Positions 8,718 through 20,825 of a DNA stretch of 64,000 nucleotides are shown here, piece after piece. Position numbers and translations under genes: made by a program. The notes under the pieces were generated by a model, which saw nothing but the letters and a program-made list of their open reading frames with translations, searched no databases and was not told the origin of the DNA. Source of the stretch: Clostridium sp. JN-9 (lineage in GTDB: Bacteria; Bacillota; Clostridia; Clostridiales; Clostridiaceae); assembly GCF_004103695.1 (NCBI RefSeq), contig NZ_CP035280.1, positions 2,728,001 through 2,792,000 of the forward strand, in the 5' to 3' direction. Each line of letters opens with the position of its first letter. Positions within the stretch are counted from its first letter, which is position 1.

Positions 8718-9561
8718 AAAGTTTATTGGTATATTATCCTCTGCTGTTTTAATAATTATATTGTTAATACCATTATTTAATGTAAAATCAACTCACCCTG
8801 AAGCTGACAATAATAAAATTAAAATTCATTATATTGATGTTGGCCAGGGTGACAGCATTCTTGTGCAGGTTAACAATATAAACTTATTAATTGATGCTGG
8901 TCCATATGAAAATACGTCTAAATTAATTTCATATCTGAACAAGCAGCATATAAAAAAGCTTCATTACATAATTGCTACACACCCTCATGATGATCATATT
9001 GGGGCAATGTCAGAAGTTATAAAGAAATTTAATATTGGTGAATTCTATGCACCAAAGAAAGCTGAAAGTACAACAGCATTTCAGAATATGGTACTGGAAT
9101 TAAAAAATAAGAATAAAAAAATAAATATTGCCAAGGCTGGAGTTTCTATAGATCTTGGAAACAAAGCAAATTGTGAAATACTTGCCCCAAATAATTCTGA
9201 ATATAAGGAGACAAATAATTATTCTGCAGTTATTAAAATAACATATGGAAATTCAAAATTCATATTTACAGGGGATGCAGAAAAATTAAGTGAAAAAGAA
9301 ATGCTGGAAAAGAATTATGACTTATCCAGTGAAGTTTTAAAAGTTGGTCATCATGGGAGCACCACCTCTTCTTCAACTGAATTTTTAGATAAAGTAAACC
9401 CTGAAATTGCAATAATCAGCTGTGGTAAAGGCAACATGTATGGTCACCCAAATAAAGGAACTATATTAAATCTTAAATATAGAAATATTCAAATTTACAG
9501 AACTGATATAGATGGGAATATAGTTATTGTAAGTAATGGAAATTCAATAGAAAAACAATAA
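8704..9561 (+). CDS. Secreted ComEC-like metallo-beta-lactamase fold hydrolase
   Basis: A 285-residue protein with an N-terminal signal or anchor helix (about 5-26) and a metallo-beta-lactamase domain like the C-terminal part of ComEC/Rec2. Metal ligands are in THPHDDHIGAM (about 94-104), the Asp in FTGDAE, and the KVGHHGSTTSSS block with a further His in GKGNMYGHPN. Related stand-alone proteins are thought to be exported nucleases or phosphodiesterases, but the substrate is not known. The start ATG (8704) lies inside the end of gapN, with RBS TGGAGG in gapN, so translation is probably coupled. Confidence 0.85.
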   Translation: MKLNKKFIGILSSAVLIIILLIPLFNVKSTHPEADNNKIKIHYIDVGQGDSILVQVNNINLLIDAGPYENTSKLISYLNKQHIKKLHYIIATHPHDDHIGAMSEVIKKFNIGEFYAPKKAESTTAFQNMVLELKNKNKKINIAKAGVSIDLGNKANCEILAPNNSEYKETNNYSAVIKITYGNSKFIFTGDAEKLSEKEMLEKNYDLSSEVLKVGHHGSTTSSSTEFLDKVNPEIAIISCGKGNMYGHPNKGTILNLKYRNIQIYRTDIDGNIVIVSNGNSIEKQ

Positions 9562-9573
9562 AGCAAAAAAAAA

Positions 9574-9648
9574 TGGCTCCGCGAAAAGGATTCGAACCTT
9601 CAACCCTTCGGTTAACAGCCGAATGCTCCACCGTTGAGCTATCGCGGA
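9574..9648 (-). tRNA. tRNA-Asn (GTT)
   Basis: Reading the minus strand, a 7-base-pair acceptor stem (TCCGCGA/TCGCGGA), D-arm AGCTCAACGGTGGAGCA, anticodon loop CTGTTAA with anticodon GTT, T-arm GGTTCGAATCC and an encoded CCA are all present. It is the last gene of the rrn operon, followed immediately by a run of nine T that probably ends transcription. Confidence 0.96.
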
Positions 9649-9658
9649 ACAATTTGTT

Positions 9659-9679
9659 AGTTAAATAAAATATTTAACT
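9659..9679 (-). other. AT-rich hairpin between 5S rRNA and tRNA-Asn
   Basis: AGTTAAATA / TATTTAACT, 9 base pairs with a 3-base loop. Probably a processing hairpin, since it has no T tract. Confidence 0.4.
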
Positions 9680-9682
9680 GAA

Positions 9683-9799
9683 CCTGGCAACTACCTACTC
9701 TCCCACAGAGCCTCCCCTGCAGTACCATCAGCGCAATAAAGCTTAACCTTCGTGTTCGGAATGGGAACGGGTGTTACCTTTACGCCATTATCACCAGAT
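9683..9799 (-). rRNA. rrf: 5S ribosomal RNA
   Basis: About 117 nucleotides, beginning on the minus strand TCTGGTGATAATGGCG and containing CCGTTCCCATTCCGAACACG and GGGAGAGTAGGTAG, the conserved 5S segments. Ends are estimated. Confidence 0.95.
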
Positions 9800-9805
9800 T
9801 TAAAC

Positions 9806-9831
9806 TAAAGAACAAAGATTAAAATCTTGTT
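9806..9831 (-). repeat. Hairpin in the 23S-5S spacer sharing the heptamer repeat motif
   Basis: AAAGAACAAGATT pairs with AATCTTTGTTCTTT (minus strand). The plus strand at 9806-9823 reads TAAAGAACAAAGATTAAA, identical over 18 bases to the dispersed heptamer repeat at 15350-15367. Confidence 0.6.
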
Positions 9832-9853
9832 CTTTCAAAATTGCACAGTATAA
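9831..9853 (-). other. 23S rRNA processing stem, 3' arm
   Basis: The 23 bases here are complementary to 13071-13093 with one mismatch, so the two segments pair around the whole 23S region, as RNase III precursor stems do. Confidence 0.8.
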
Positions 9854-9856
9854 TTA

Positions 9857-12763
<2,907 letters not shown>

Positions 12764-12765
12764 TA

Positions 12766-12885
12766 AAATCTCTATAAGCTTCGCACTACTGCGTCAGCTG
12801 CCTTCACTGCGGTGCTCATTTACCTTGAGTAAACTCTGCTCCTCGTTCAGTTGCTTCCTTGTATTGCTCGCTTCTACAGACTTTT
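12766..12885 (-). repeat. 16S-23S spacer hairpin unit, copy 1
   Basis: About 120 bases lying next to 23S. It closely resembles the adjacent unit: shared TCTCTATAAGCTTCGCA, GTGCTCATTTACCTTGAGTA and TGCTCGCTTCTA segments. Its two ends are mutually complementary, so each unit can fold into a long imperfect hairpin in the pre-rRNA. Confidence 0.8.
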
Positions 12886-13005
12886 AAAAAATCTCTATAA
12901 GCTTCGCATTACTTCTTCAGCGTCGTCGCTGCAGTGCTCATTTACCTTGAGTAAATTCCGCGCTTCGCTCCTAGCTTCATCGTACTGCTCGCTTCTATAG
13001 ATTTT
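12886..13005 (-). repeat. 16S-23S spacer hairpin unit, copy 2
   Basis: Second tandem unit. On the minus strand AAAATCTATAGAAGC at one end pairs with GCTTATAGAGATTTT at the other at 13 of 15 positions. Interior sequence has drifted more than the ends and the central TTTACCTTGAGTAAA small hairpin. Confidence 0.8.
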
Positions 13006-13070
13006 CCTTTAAATAAAGTAATCTTAATACAAAGGTATTTTTGTATACCTTAACTTTAATGTAAACTTTT

Positions 13071-13093
13071 TTATACTGTGCAATTTTCAAAGA
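13071..13093 (-). other. 23S rRNA processing stem, 5' arm
   Basis: Pairs with 9831-9853 across the 23S gene (22 of 23 positions). Core TTGCACAGTATAA against TTATACTGTGCAA. Confidence 0.8.
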
Positions 13094-13097
13094 ACAA

Positions 13098-13174
<77 letters not shown>

Positions 13175-13177
13175 TCT

Positions 13178-13253
13178 TGGTGGAGAATAAGGGATTCGAA
13201 CCCTTGACCCCCTGCGTGCAAGGCAGGTGCTCTCCCAGCTGAGCTAATCCCCC
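13178..13253 (-). tRNA. tRNA-Ala (TGC)
   Basis: 76 nucleotides: acceptor GGGGGAT/ATTCTCC, D-arm AGCTCAGCTGGGAGAGC, anticodon loop CTTGCAC (TGC), T-arm GGTTCGAATCC, encoded CCA. It precedes tRNA-Ile in transcription with a 3-base gap. Confidence 0.97.
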
Positions 13254-13348
13254 ACATAAAAAGAGAGACATTTTCCTGAGTAATTCTTTATACAAATCGC
13301 AGATTTGCTAAATTATTCATTAAATGCCTAAATGACATTTAATCTCTC

Positions 13349-13364
13349 AAAATTAAACAGAGAA
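13349..13364 (-). other. 16S rRNA processing stem, 3' arm
   Basis: AAAATTAAACAGAGAA (plus strand) is the exact reverse complement of 14997-15012, so the flanks of 16S pair over 16 bases. Confidence 0.75.
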
Positions 13365-13402
13365 ATAAACCAAGCTGTATGTAAGTTATCCTTACATATC
13401 GA

Positions 13403-14924
<1,522 letters not shown>

Positions 14925-14996
14925 AGTTTGATTGCTCATTACTTTATACTCTATAAAAGAATTGCTGGTTTATTTAACAAGTTTTTACCTGTTATC

Positions 14997-15012
14997 TTCT
15001 CTGTTTAATTTT
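14997..15012 (-). other. 16S rRNA processing stem, 5' arm
   Basis: Perfect 16-base complement to 13349-13364 just upstream of 16S. Confidence 0.75.
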
Positions 15013-15045
15013 CAAAGATCGAAATGTCAAATACTGACGTATTAT

Positions 15046-15074
15046 ATATTATCATTAACATATATAATTGTCAA
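15046..15074 (-). promoter_or_regulatory. rrn operon promoter
   Basis: TTGACA (15074-15069), 17-base AT-rich spacer, TAATAT (15051-15046), about 120 bases before 16S. A consensus -35 and optimal spacing fit a strong stable-RNA promoter. Confidence 0.8.
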
Positions 15075-15336
15075 TAGCTTTGAATAAGCTTTGTTAATTT
15101 TTGTCGCATTCATAAGCGACATGTGTTATTCTATCACAATTATACTAATCAATATAAAGTTTTATCTTAATATATTTAAATTATTCCTTAATTACTCTCA
15201 TTTACTTATTTTTTTTTATTTTTTCTTATAATGATACACCAGAACAAGTATACGTTGATATGTGTACTTTTTAACTGTTACCAAGTAATCTATGGCTCTT
15301 TTAAATAATAATGTTGATGCAAATAGGACTTTATCT

Positions 15337-15513
15337 AAAGATTAAAGATTAAAGAACAAAGATTAAATAAGGTAGTTTTTCTTTGCAGAAAAACCAAAAA
15401 CTTAATTGATTAAGTGAATCATAGGTTTTAATAACTAAAAATGGTTTCAATTATAGTTTTATTAGATGGTAAAAAAAGATTTGTAAAAATCCTGTGCCAG
15501 TAGGCAGCCAATT
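15337..15513 (+). repeat. Heptamer/hairpin repeat element, copy 1
   Basis: Starts with tandem heptamers (AAAGATT AAAGATT AAAGAAC AAAGATT), then a TTTTTCT...AGAAAAA hairpin, GATTAAGTGAATCAT, ATGGTTTCAATTATAGTTTT, a GGATTT-like/AAATCC hairpin and GCCAGTAGGCAGCC. The same string of blocks recurs inverted at 15868-16183 and 35940-36095 and forward at 63052-63268. Confidence 0.85.
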
Positions 15514-15532
15514 AAATAGATTTCAAAGTAAA

Positions 15533-15570
15533 GCAACTATTCAAAACTGCATTGCACATCAAATTAGAAA
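15533..15570 (+). pseudogene. Short IS256-family transposase scrap
   Basis: Plus-strand translation gives ATIQNCIAHQIRNS, matching the conserved xIQxCIVHQIRNS segment of IS256-type transposases. It runs straight into IS1595 sequence through a shared AAATTCT. About 13 codons remain. Confidence 0.65.
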
Positions 15571-15792
15571 TTCTCCCGGACGGGACAGAAAAGCATTGAA
15601 CATAATGAAAAGGGGGTTCATGATTAAAGCATAAGTTACATTAATATCAGCAATAATAAAGTCTACGCTATTACAACACTGGATTCACACAAAAATATTT
15701 ATTCCAGAGCAGTTGGCACAGGACATATGAATGCAATGTATATGTAAAATACATATACAAATATGAGAAATACTGGAATATACTTTAATTGA
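15571..15792 (+). pseudogene. IS1595-family transposase remnant (nonsense codon, internal deletion)
   Basis: The plus strand reads FSRTGQKSIEHNEKGVHD, a TAA stop at 15625, then SISYINISNNKVYAI and TTLDSHKNIYSRAVGTGHMNAM. This is nearly the same as residues in the transposase at 63335-64000. A deletion of more than 100 codons follows, and the frame resumes as NTYTNMRNTGIYFN with a TGA stop at 15790. The deletion joins two copies of a GAAAAT-like sequence. The gene cannot make a transposase. Confidence 0.88.
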
Positions 15793-15867
15793 CTTGTCCC
15801 TAACGTGAACTTGTTAACGTATCAACACTATTGAATAAAAGAGCCATATACTTATACTAAAGCAGGA

Positions 15868-16183
15868 AAGATTAAAGAACAAATAACAAATATTGTTGTT
15901 TTGCCTCCTGGCAAAACTTAAATCTAAAGATTTTCTGCCAGGGCAGAAAATCTACATTATTTAATCTTTGTTCTTTAATCTTTAATCTTTGTTTTTAAAG
16001 GGCAGCCTACCGGCTTTGGATTTTTCAAATCCTTTTTTAATCCCACCTGGTAAACTATAATTGAAATCATCCTTGATTATTAAAACACATGATTCACTCA
16101 ATCAATTAAATTTAAAGATTTTCTGCCAGAGCAGAAAATCCACATTATTTGTTCTTTATTCTCTAATCTTTAATCTTTGTTTT
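15868..16183 (-). repeat. Heptamer/hairpin repeat element, copy 2 (with extra hairpin block)
   Basis: Same blocks as copy 1, in reverse orientation: GGCAGCCTACCGG, GGATTTTTCAAATCC hairpin, AAACTATAATTGAAATCAT, CATGATTCACTCAATCAATT, a perfect GATTTTCTGC...GCAGAAAATC hairpin, and TTTAATC/TTTGTTC heptamers (15957-15998 and 16147-16182). A second hairpin-plus-heptamer unit is inserted at about 15890-15975. The tract ends at the uppP stop codon. Nothing else coding is seen between 15.1 and 16.18 kb. Confidence 0.85.
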
Positions 16184-17026
16184 TTATAGTATCTTGAAGA
16201 ATGCCAGCACTAATATAAGTAATCCAAATCCTAATCTATATACTGCAAAAATTCTCAGCGGTCTCTTCTTTAAAAATTTAATGAACTTATCAACAACAAC
16301 AAGTGCTACTATAAAAGAAACAACAAATCCAACTGCCAGTGCAATAATTTCCGAAGTAGAACAGGTTGCTAATATATTGTGTTTAAATAAGGATACTCCT
16401 GATGCTCCTACCATAATAGGCATTGCCAGAAAAAATGAAAATTCTGCGCCAGCCACAGTTGATAATCCTGCAATCCATGCTCCTATAATAGTTGAAGCTG
16501 ACCTAGACATACCCGGCCATAAAGCCAAGCACTGAAATGCTCCAATAATTATAGCTTGTTTAGCATTTATATCAAAAATACCACTTCTTGCCGAATTATT
16601 TCTGTATCTTTTTTCTGCATAGATCATCCATATGGCGCCTACTATTAAAGCTGCAGCCACTGGAACCGGATAGAATAATTTTGCTTCTATTTTATCCTGT
16701 AATGGCAGTCCTATTGCAGCCATTGGTATACATGCTATTATAACAATTATCCAAAATCTCAGGCCTGATTTTTTTGCAGGTAAATTTTTACTTGGAAAAA
16801 AGTTTTTCAATGTTAGCAATATTTTATCCCAATACAGCACAACTATTGATAATATTGCACCCAGCTGAATAACAACCATAAACATGTCAGTATATGGCTT
16901 TCTGTAAAAGCCGTTAAATTTAATGAGTTTGCCTATAACTATCATATGTCCTGTAGAGGAAATTGGTAAAAATTCAGTAATACCTTCTACAATGCCGACT
17001 ATAATAGCTTTGATTATTAAAAGCAT
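16184..17026 (-). CDS. uppP: Undecaprenyl-diphosphatase (bacitracin resistance type)
   Basis: A 280-residue integral membrane phosphatase with about eight helices that converts undecaprenyl diphosphate to the monophosphate, recycling the lipid carrier for wall and polysaccharide synthesis. Family motifs are clear: GIVEGITEFLPISSTGHMI (residues about 11-29, with the catalytic Glu pair and SSTGH) and the PGMSRSASTI loop near residue 175. Length is normal (270-285). The stop codon abuts a heptamer repeat, so the 3' untranslated region is repeat-derived. RBS GAGAGTGAAG is modest. Confidence 0.96.
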   Translation of the reverse strand: MLLIIKAIIVGIVEGITEFLPISSTGHMIVIGKLIKFNGFYRKPYTDMFMVVIQLGAILSIVVLYWDKILLTLKNFFPSKNLPAKKSGLRFWIIVIIACIPMAAIGLPLQDKIEAKLFYPVPVAAALIVGAIWMIYAEKRYRNNSARSGIFDINAKQAIIIGAFQCLALWPGMSRSASTIIGAWIAGLSTVAGAEFSFFLAMPIMVGASGVSLFKHNILATCSTSEIIALAVGFVVSFIVALVVVDKFIKFLKKRPLRIFAVYRLGFGLLILVLAFFKIL

Positions 17027-17110
17027 ATCTTCACTCTCACTCTCTATTTATTATTACTATTTGATTATACTATCTTTTAATTTTCATAACAATTAAAATA
17101 GGATTAAAAA

Positions 17111-17956
17111 TTATATCCTGTCTAATATCTGCTTTATAATATAATTATATATTATATTATTATTATTTATTTTCATGTCAATTTTAGTTTGAAATTTCTC
17201 TTCTATTATAATTGCATTATTATAGTCCGGCTCAACACTGCCCTCATAGTTATTCAGTAGCTTAAAACAGGAAAATATCATTTTATAATTTTCCAAATCA
17301 ACAAGTATTTCTTTAATTACATCTTCATTAATTTCATCTTTCATTAATTCCTTAGATATTAATATTAATTTCTCCTCAAGCTTTAGTATTTTTTTATTAA
17401 TCTCACCAAAATTAATAGCTTTATTGTTAATTAAATACTCCTTAATAGAAATTTTTATGCTGCTTTTTAACAAATTATTTTTTCTTTCTATATCTTCCAT
17501 AATTTTGGGAGGAAAAATAAAGTAGTTAACAAATATGGCCACTACAATACCTAAAAGTGTATCAATAATTCTGTTTATGCTGTAAGACATGGGGCTTCTT
17601 CCATTAAGATTCAGCATTATTGCCATGAACACTATACATGCAATGGTTACGGACTTATTCCAGTTGAATGAATCACAAATATATACAACAACAATAAGGC
17701 CGGCAGCACATAGAAACGCATTCCCAGGCTGAATTAGTGCACATAAAAATCCTATAAATGCACCAACTATTGTTCCAAGTATTCTGTTTCTTCCAACTGT
17801 AAAGGACTCTACTACAGAACTCTGCATTGAAATAATTGCGGCAATTGCTGCATAAAAAGGATACTCAAACTTTAATGCCCAGGAAATAATTACGCATAAA
17901 AAAACTGCTATAGCTGTTTTTATATTTCTTAACCCGACTTTTTTTAGTTTAATCAT
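17111..17956 (-). CDS. FUSC/aromatic-acid-exporter-like membrane protein
   Basis: A 281-residue protein with an N-terminal membrane half (six short helices, about residues 8-150, with the typical YAAIAAIISMQ and GRNRILGTIVGAFIGF segments) and a soluble, helical, Lys/Glu/Asn-rich C-terminal half. This is the layout of the FUSC/ArAE family (aromatic acid exporter 1 domain). A role in exporting organic acids is known only for distant members, so substrate is open. The ATG at 17956 follows GGAG by 8 bases; the GTG at 17965 overlaps the RBS. It lies 84 bases upstream of uppP and may be co-transcribed. Confidence 0.75.
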   Translation of the reverse strand: MIKLKKVGLRNIKTAIAVFLCVIISWALKFEYPFYAAIAAIISMQSSVVESFTVGRNRILGTIVGAFIGFLCALIQPGNAFLCAAGLIVVVYICDSFNWNKSVTIACIVFMAIMLNLNGRSPMSYSINRIIDTLLGIVVAIFVNYFIFPPKIMEDIERKNNLLKSSIKISIKEYLINNKAINFGEINKKILKLEEKLILISKELMKDEINEDVIKEILVDLENYKMIFSCFKLLNNYEGSVEPDYNNAIIIEEKFQTKIDMKINNNNIIYNYIIKQILDRI

Positions 17957-18075
17957 TAAAATCACTCCACATTAAGTAGTAAATATTAAATAATTATGAA
18001 TAATTCATTATGTATTGTCAAGTTTATAAATTCCCTTAAGACATTATTAAAACTTTTACATTTAATCATATAACT

Positions 18076-18104
18076 AAAAAAGAGCCTGAATTTATCAGAC
18101 TCTT
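18076..18104 (-). terminator. Terminator of pckA
   Basis: GAGTCTGA / TCAGGCTC stem with TAAAT loop and a TTTTTTA tail on the minus strand, directly after the pckA stop codon. Confidence 0.85.
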
Positions 18105-18111
18105 ATATTAA

Positions 18112-19683
18112 CTATGGAATAACAGGACCTGCACTTCTAATTGCATCATCCACATTTTTAAATTTCTTAAAGTTTTCATTGAATTTACCGGCCAGTTCAT
18201 AAGCTTTAACGTCATAGGCTTCCTTATCATCCCAGGTATTTCTAGGATTCAGGAGTTCATCAGGTACATTTTTACAGTGAGCAGGCATTAAAACCTTAAA
18301 TACAGGATGTTCTGTGTACTCTGCATTCTTTAGCTCTCCGCTAAGTGCTGCCTTAATCATTGCTCTTGTATATTTAAGCTGGATCCTGCTGCCTTTACCA
18401 TAGCCTCCATATAGCCAGCCTGTGTTTACAAGATATACATCTGTGTTTTGCTGCAGAATCTTTTTTCCTAAAAGTTCAGCATATACAGATGGGTTCATCA
18501 GCATAAATGGTTCTCCAAAGCAGGCAGAAAAAGTGGCTTTAGGCTCAGTAATTCCTCTTTCTGTTCCTGCTACCTTACTTGTATACCCTGACATAAAATG
18601 ATACATTGCAGCTTCCTTTGTTAACTTTGAGATAGGAGGCATAACTCCAAATGCATCTGCAGTTAAAAAAATCAAAGTATTTGGATTTCCGCCAACCCCT
18701 GACAATTCAGCATTCTCTATGAAATTAATAGGATATGCTGCTCTTGTATTTTCTGTATATCTTCCATCATCGTAATCTGCTTCTCTCTTTTCATTTAAAA
18801 CTACATTTTCTAAAACGCAGCCAAATTTTATTGCATTATAAATTTCTTTTTCCTTTTCTTTATCCAATTTTATTGTTTTTGCATAGCAGCCGCCTTCAAA
18901 ATTGAAAACTCCCTTATCACACCATCCATGCTCATCATCTCCAATAAGCTTTCTTTCAGGATCTGCTGATAATGTGGTTTTACCTGTTCCTGAAAGTCCG
19001 AAAAATACTGCTGTGTCACCAGCTTCACCAATATTTGCAGAGCAGTGCATTGGCATTATTCCCTTATCAGGCAGCAGGAAGTTCATAACAGAGAAAATAG
19101 ATTTTTTTATTTCTCCTGAGTAGTGAGTTCCCCCAATTAAAATAATTTTTTTATCAAAGTTAATTATTATAAATGCTTCTGAATTTATTCCATCTTCAAT
19201 TCCTTTTGCTTTAAATCCTGGTGCTGAAATAACATTAAATTCAGGTAGAAAATCCTGCAGATCACTATGTGAGGGTCTTATTAACATCTGATTTGAAAAC
19301 AGTGCCTGAGAAGCATATTCACATATTACTCTTATTGGAAGAGTATATTTCTTCATTGCACCAACAAATCCATCGAAAACAAATAAATCTTTATTTTCAA
19401 GATAATTAATTACATCAGAATATAACTTATTGAAAACATTTTCATCGATTGGTAAGTTTATGCTTCCCCAATTTACCTTGTTATCTATACTTGATTGTTT
19501 AACTATGTATCTATCCTTTGGAGATCTTCCAGTATATTTCCCAGTATTTATTACTAAAGCTCCTGTACTTGATAATATGCCTTCATTTCTCATAATAGCT
19601 TTTTCTACTAATTCAGGTACTGGCAAATTTCTATAGAGTTTATTATATTTTTTAATTTTTAAATATTGTAAATCAATAGACAT
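18112..19683 (-). CDS. pckA: Phosphoenolpyruvate carboxykinase (ATP)
   Basis: A 523-residue cytosolic enzyme interconverting oxaloacetate plus ATP and phosphoenolpyruvate plus CO2 plus ADP. The kinase P-loop [14 protein letters not shown], the metal site LIGDDEHGW, the substrate-binding [16 protein letters not shown] near residue 50, and the [12 protein letters not shown] block are all intact. The start is ATG 19683 after a long G run (RBS); an in-frame TTG at 19698 overlaps that RBS. It is monocistronic. In an anaerobe it can serve gluconeogenesis or CO2 fixation. A 9-base palindrome overlaps the promoter (19712-19735). Confidence 0.96.
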   Translation of the reverse strand: MSIDLQYLKIKKYNKLYRNLPVPELVEKAIMRNEGILSSTGALVINTGKYTGRSPKDRYIVKQSSIDNKVNWGSINLPIDENVFNKLYSDVINYLENKDLFVFDGFVGAMKKYTLPIRVICEYASQALFSNQMLIRPSHSDLQDFLPEFNVISAPGFKAKGIEDGINSEAFIIINFDKKIILIGGTHYSGEIKKSIFSVMNFLLPDKGIMPMHCSANIGEAGDTAVFFGLSGTGKTTLSADPERKLIGDDEHGWCDKGVFNFEGGCYAKTIKLDKEKEKEIYNAIKFGCVLENVVLNEKREADYDDGRYTENTRAAYPINFIENAELSGVGGNPNTLIFLTADAFGVMPPISKLTKEAAMYHFMSGYTSKVAGTERGITEPKATFSACFGEPFMLMNPSVYAELLGKKILQQNTDVYLVNTGWLYGGYGKGSRIQLKYTRAMIKAALSGELKNAEYTEHPVFKVLMPAHCKNVPDELLNPRNTWDDKEAYDVKAYELAGKFNENFKKFKNVDDAIRSAGPVIP

Positions 19684-19711
19684 AAAAATCCCCCCCAAAT
19701 GTTATACCTTA

Positions 19712-19746
19712 ATTTTACACCTTTTTGTGTAAAATGCAATAAATAT
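19712..19746 (-). promoter_or_regulatory. pckA promoter with overlapping palindromic operator
   Basis: On the minus strand TTGCAT and TAAAAT are 16 bases apart. A 9-base inverted repeat, ATTTTACAC-N6-GTGTAAAAT (19712-19735), covers the spacer and -10. This is a candidate repressor site. The regulator is unknown; it does not match the Rex or CcpA consensus. Confidence 0.55.
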
Positions 19747-19884
19747 TTTATTTTTAGGGTAAAATGAATTTTTTTGAATAATATCCTGCAAAATTATATC
19801 ACATTTATCTTATTATTAATTATTTGTGCTATATTAATATGTGCATTGTAAATATAACAGAATGCGGGAAAACTAAGAAGTATT

Positions 19885-20748
19885 TCAATCTCTCAGAAGG
19901 TATACTGCATAAATTATACACATTGCCCCAATTATCTGTATAATAGATACCTTTTCCTGCAAAAATAAAAATCCCACAATCATAGATGTTGGTATTTCCA
20001 AGTTACTAATTATAGAAACTTTCAGGGCACCAATATATGATATAGCCGCATACAAAAGAGTCAATGGTATGATTTCACAGAAAAATGCTAAGCACAATAT
20101 ATTTATTAATCCATTAACATGTATTTCTCCTCTGAACAAAAATGTTGGAAAGCTGTATATACATAATGAGATTAGAGAAAATAATGTAGAATATGCATTA
20201 ATAGTTAACGGTTCCACATTGCTAAGCTTTTTTTCAGCAAAAATGTTCATAAATGCGTAGAAAACAGCACTTAACAACCCAATAATTATACCTTTGTATG
20301 AATAACTAAGTTTACCGCCTAATAAATTTAATGTTAAAATACAGCCTGTAAATGCAAGTAATAATGCCATTAGTTTTCTAGGTTTAACTTTGCGTTTATT
20401 AAACACCGTTGTATATATAAAAACCATTATTGGATAAGTGTATAAAAGCATTGTTACCATAGCCATTGGTAAATATTCAAAAGCCATATAGTAAAATACA
20501 GTCATAAATGTATTGCCTATAATGCCTAAAACAGCTAAATCTTTTAACTGTTTTTTAGATACCTTTAAAGTCTCTTTGTTCTTTATGAAAGCTACTATAA
20601 ACATTAAAATTACAGCAAAAATATACTGCACTGTTAAAAGTGATACTGCACTTAGACCTGTTTCATAAGCAGATTTTATAAATAAACCTGCAGTGCCAAA
20701 TAATATTGCTCCTATTATAGAATATATGTAACCCTTAGTATTTTTCAT
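19885..20748 (-). CDS. EamA-family (DMT superfamily) transporter
   Basis: A 287-residue integral membrane protein with ten predicted helices in two EamA repeats (about 5-137 and 150-285). Typical features are GAILFGTAGLFIKSAYETGL at the start, LYTYPIMVFIYTTVF ending the first repeat and the LEIPTSMIVGFLFLQEKVS stretch in the second. Members export amino acids, nucleosides or other metabolites, and substrate cannot be inferred. The RBS GGCGGTGAT, just before ATG 20748, lies inside a hairpin that competes with a larger upstream hairpin, suggesting control of translation. Confidence 0.85.
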   Translation of the reverse strand: MKNTKGYIYSIIGAILFGTAGLFIKSAYETGLSAVSLLTVQYIFAVILMFIVAFIKNKETLKVSKKQLKDLAVLGIIGNTFMTVFYYMAFEYLPMAMVTMLLYTYPIMVFIYTTVFNKRKVKPRKLMALLLAFTGCILTLNLLGGKLSYSYKGIIIGLLSAVFYAFMNIFAEKKLSNVEPLTINAYSTLFSLISLCIYSFPTFLFRGEIHVNGLINILCLAFFCEIIPLTLLYAAISYIGALKVSIISNLEIPTSMIVGFLFLQEKVSIIQIIGAMCIIYAVYLLRD

Positions 20749-20754
20749 ATTATC

Positions 20755-20812
20755 ACCGCCAAAATTATTGGCGGTATAATCTGATTTTTACTGTAAAACC
20801 AGATATACCGCC
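20755..20812 (-). promoter_or_regulatory. Two mutually exclusive hairpins before the EamA gene
   Basis: On the minus strand a long imperfect hairpin (20812-20770, GGCGGTATA...TATACCGCC) is followed by a shorter one (20775-20755, ACCGCCAA/TTGGCGGT). They share ACCGCC, so only one can form. The shorter hairpin buries the RBS of the transporter gene. No T tract follows, so it is not a terminator. It looks like a translational switch; no known riboswitch consensus was recognised. Confidence 0.5.
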
Positions 20813-20825
20813 ATATTTTCATTAA

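Larger units (their letters stand above)
15291..15848 (+). mobile_element. Degenerate, internally deleted IS1595-family element
   Basis: Bounded by imperfect inverted repeats: TATGGCTCTTTTA...TGTTGAT (15291-15317) and ATCAAC...TAAAAGAGCCATA (15821-15848). The same terminal sequence occurs beside the IS1595 transposase at 63280-63307. The left half has been replaced by a heptamer/hairpin repeat (15337-15513) and an IS256-like scrap (about 15533-15570); the right half keeps a shortened transposase. No clear target-site duplication is seen. Confidence 0.75.

Noticed and set aside
15291-15853. Target-site duplication around the IS1595 remnant
   Set aside because: The eight bases on each side of the GGCTC ends do not match; the site has been rearranged.
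15337-16183. Possible CRISPR array from the repeated GATTAAAG units
   Set aside because: Units are only 7 bases and contiguous, with no spacers and no cas genes nearby.
20755-20812. T-box or known riboswitch before the EamA gene (GGCGG/ACCGCC)
   Set aside because: No specifier loop, no TGGNACCGCG block and no terminator; left as an unclassified hairpin pair.
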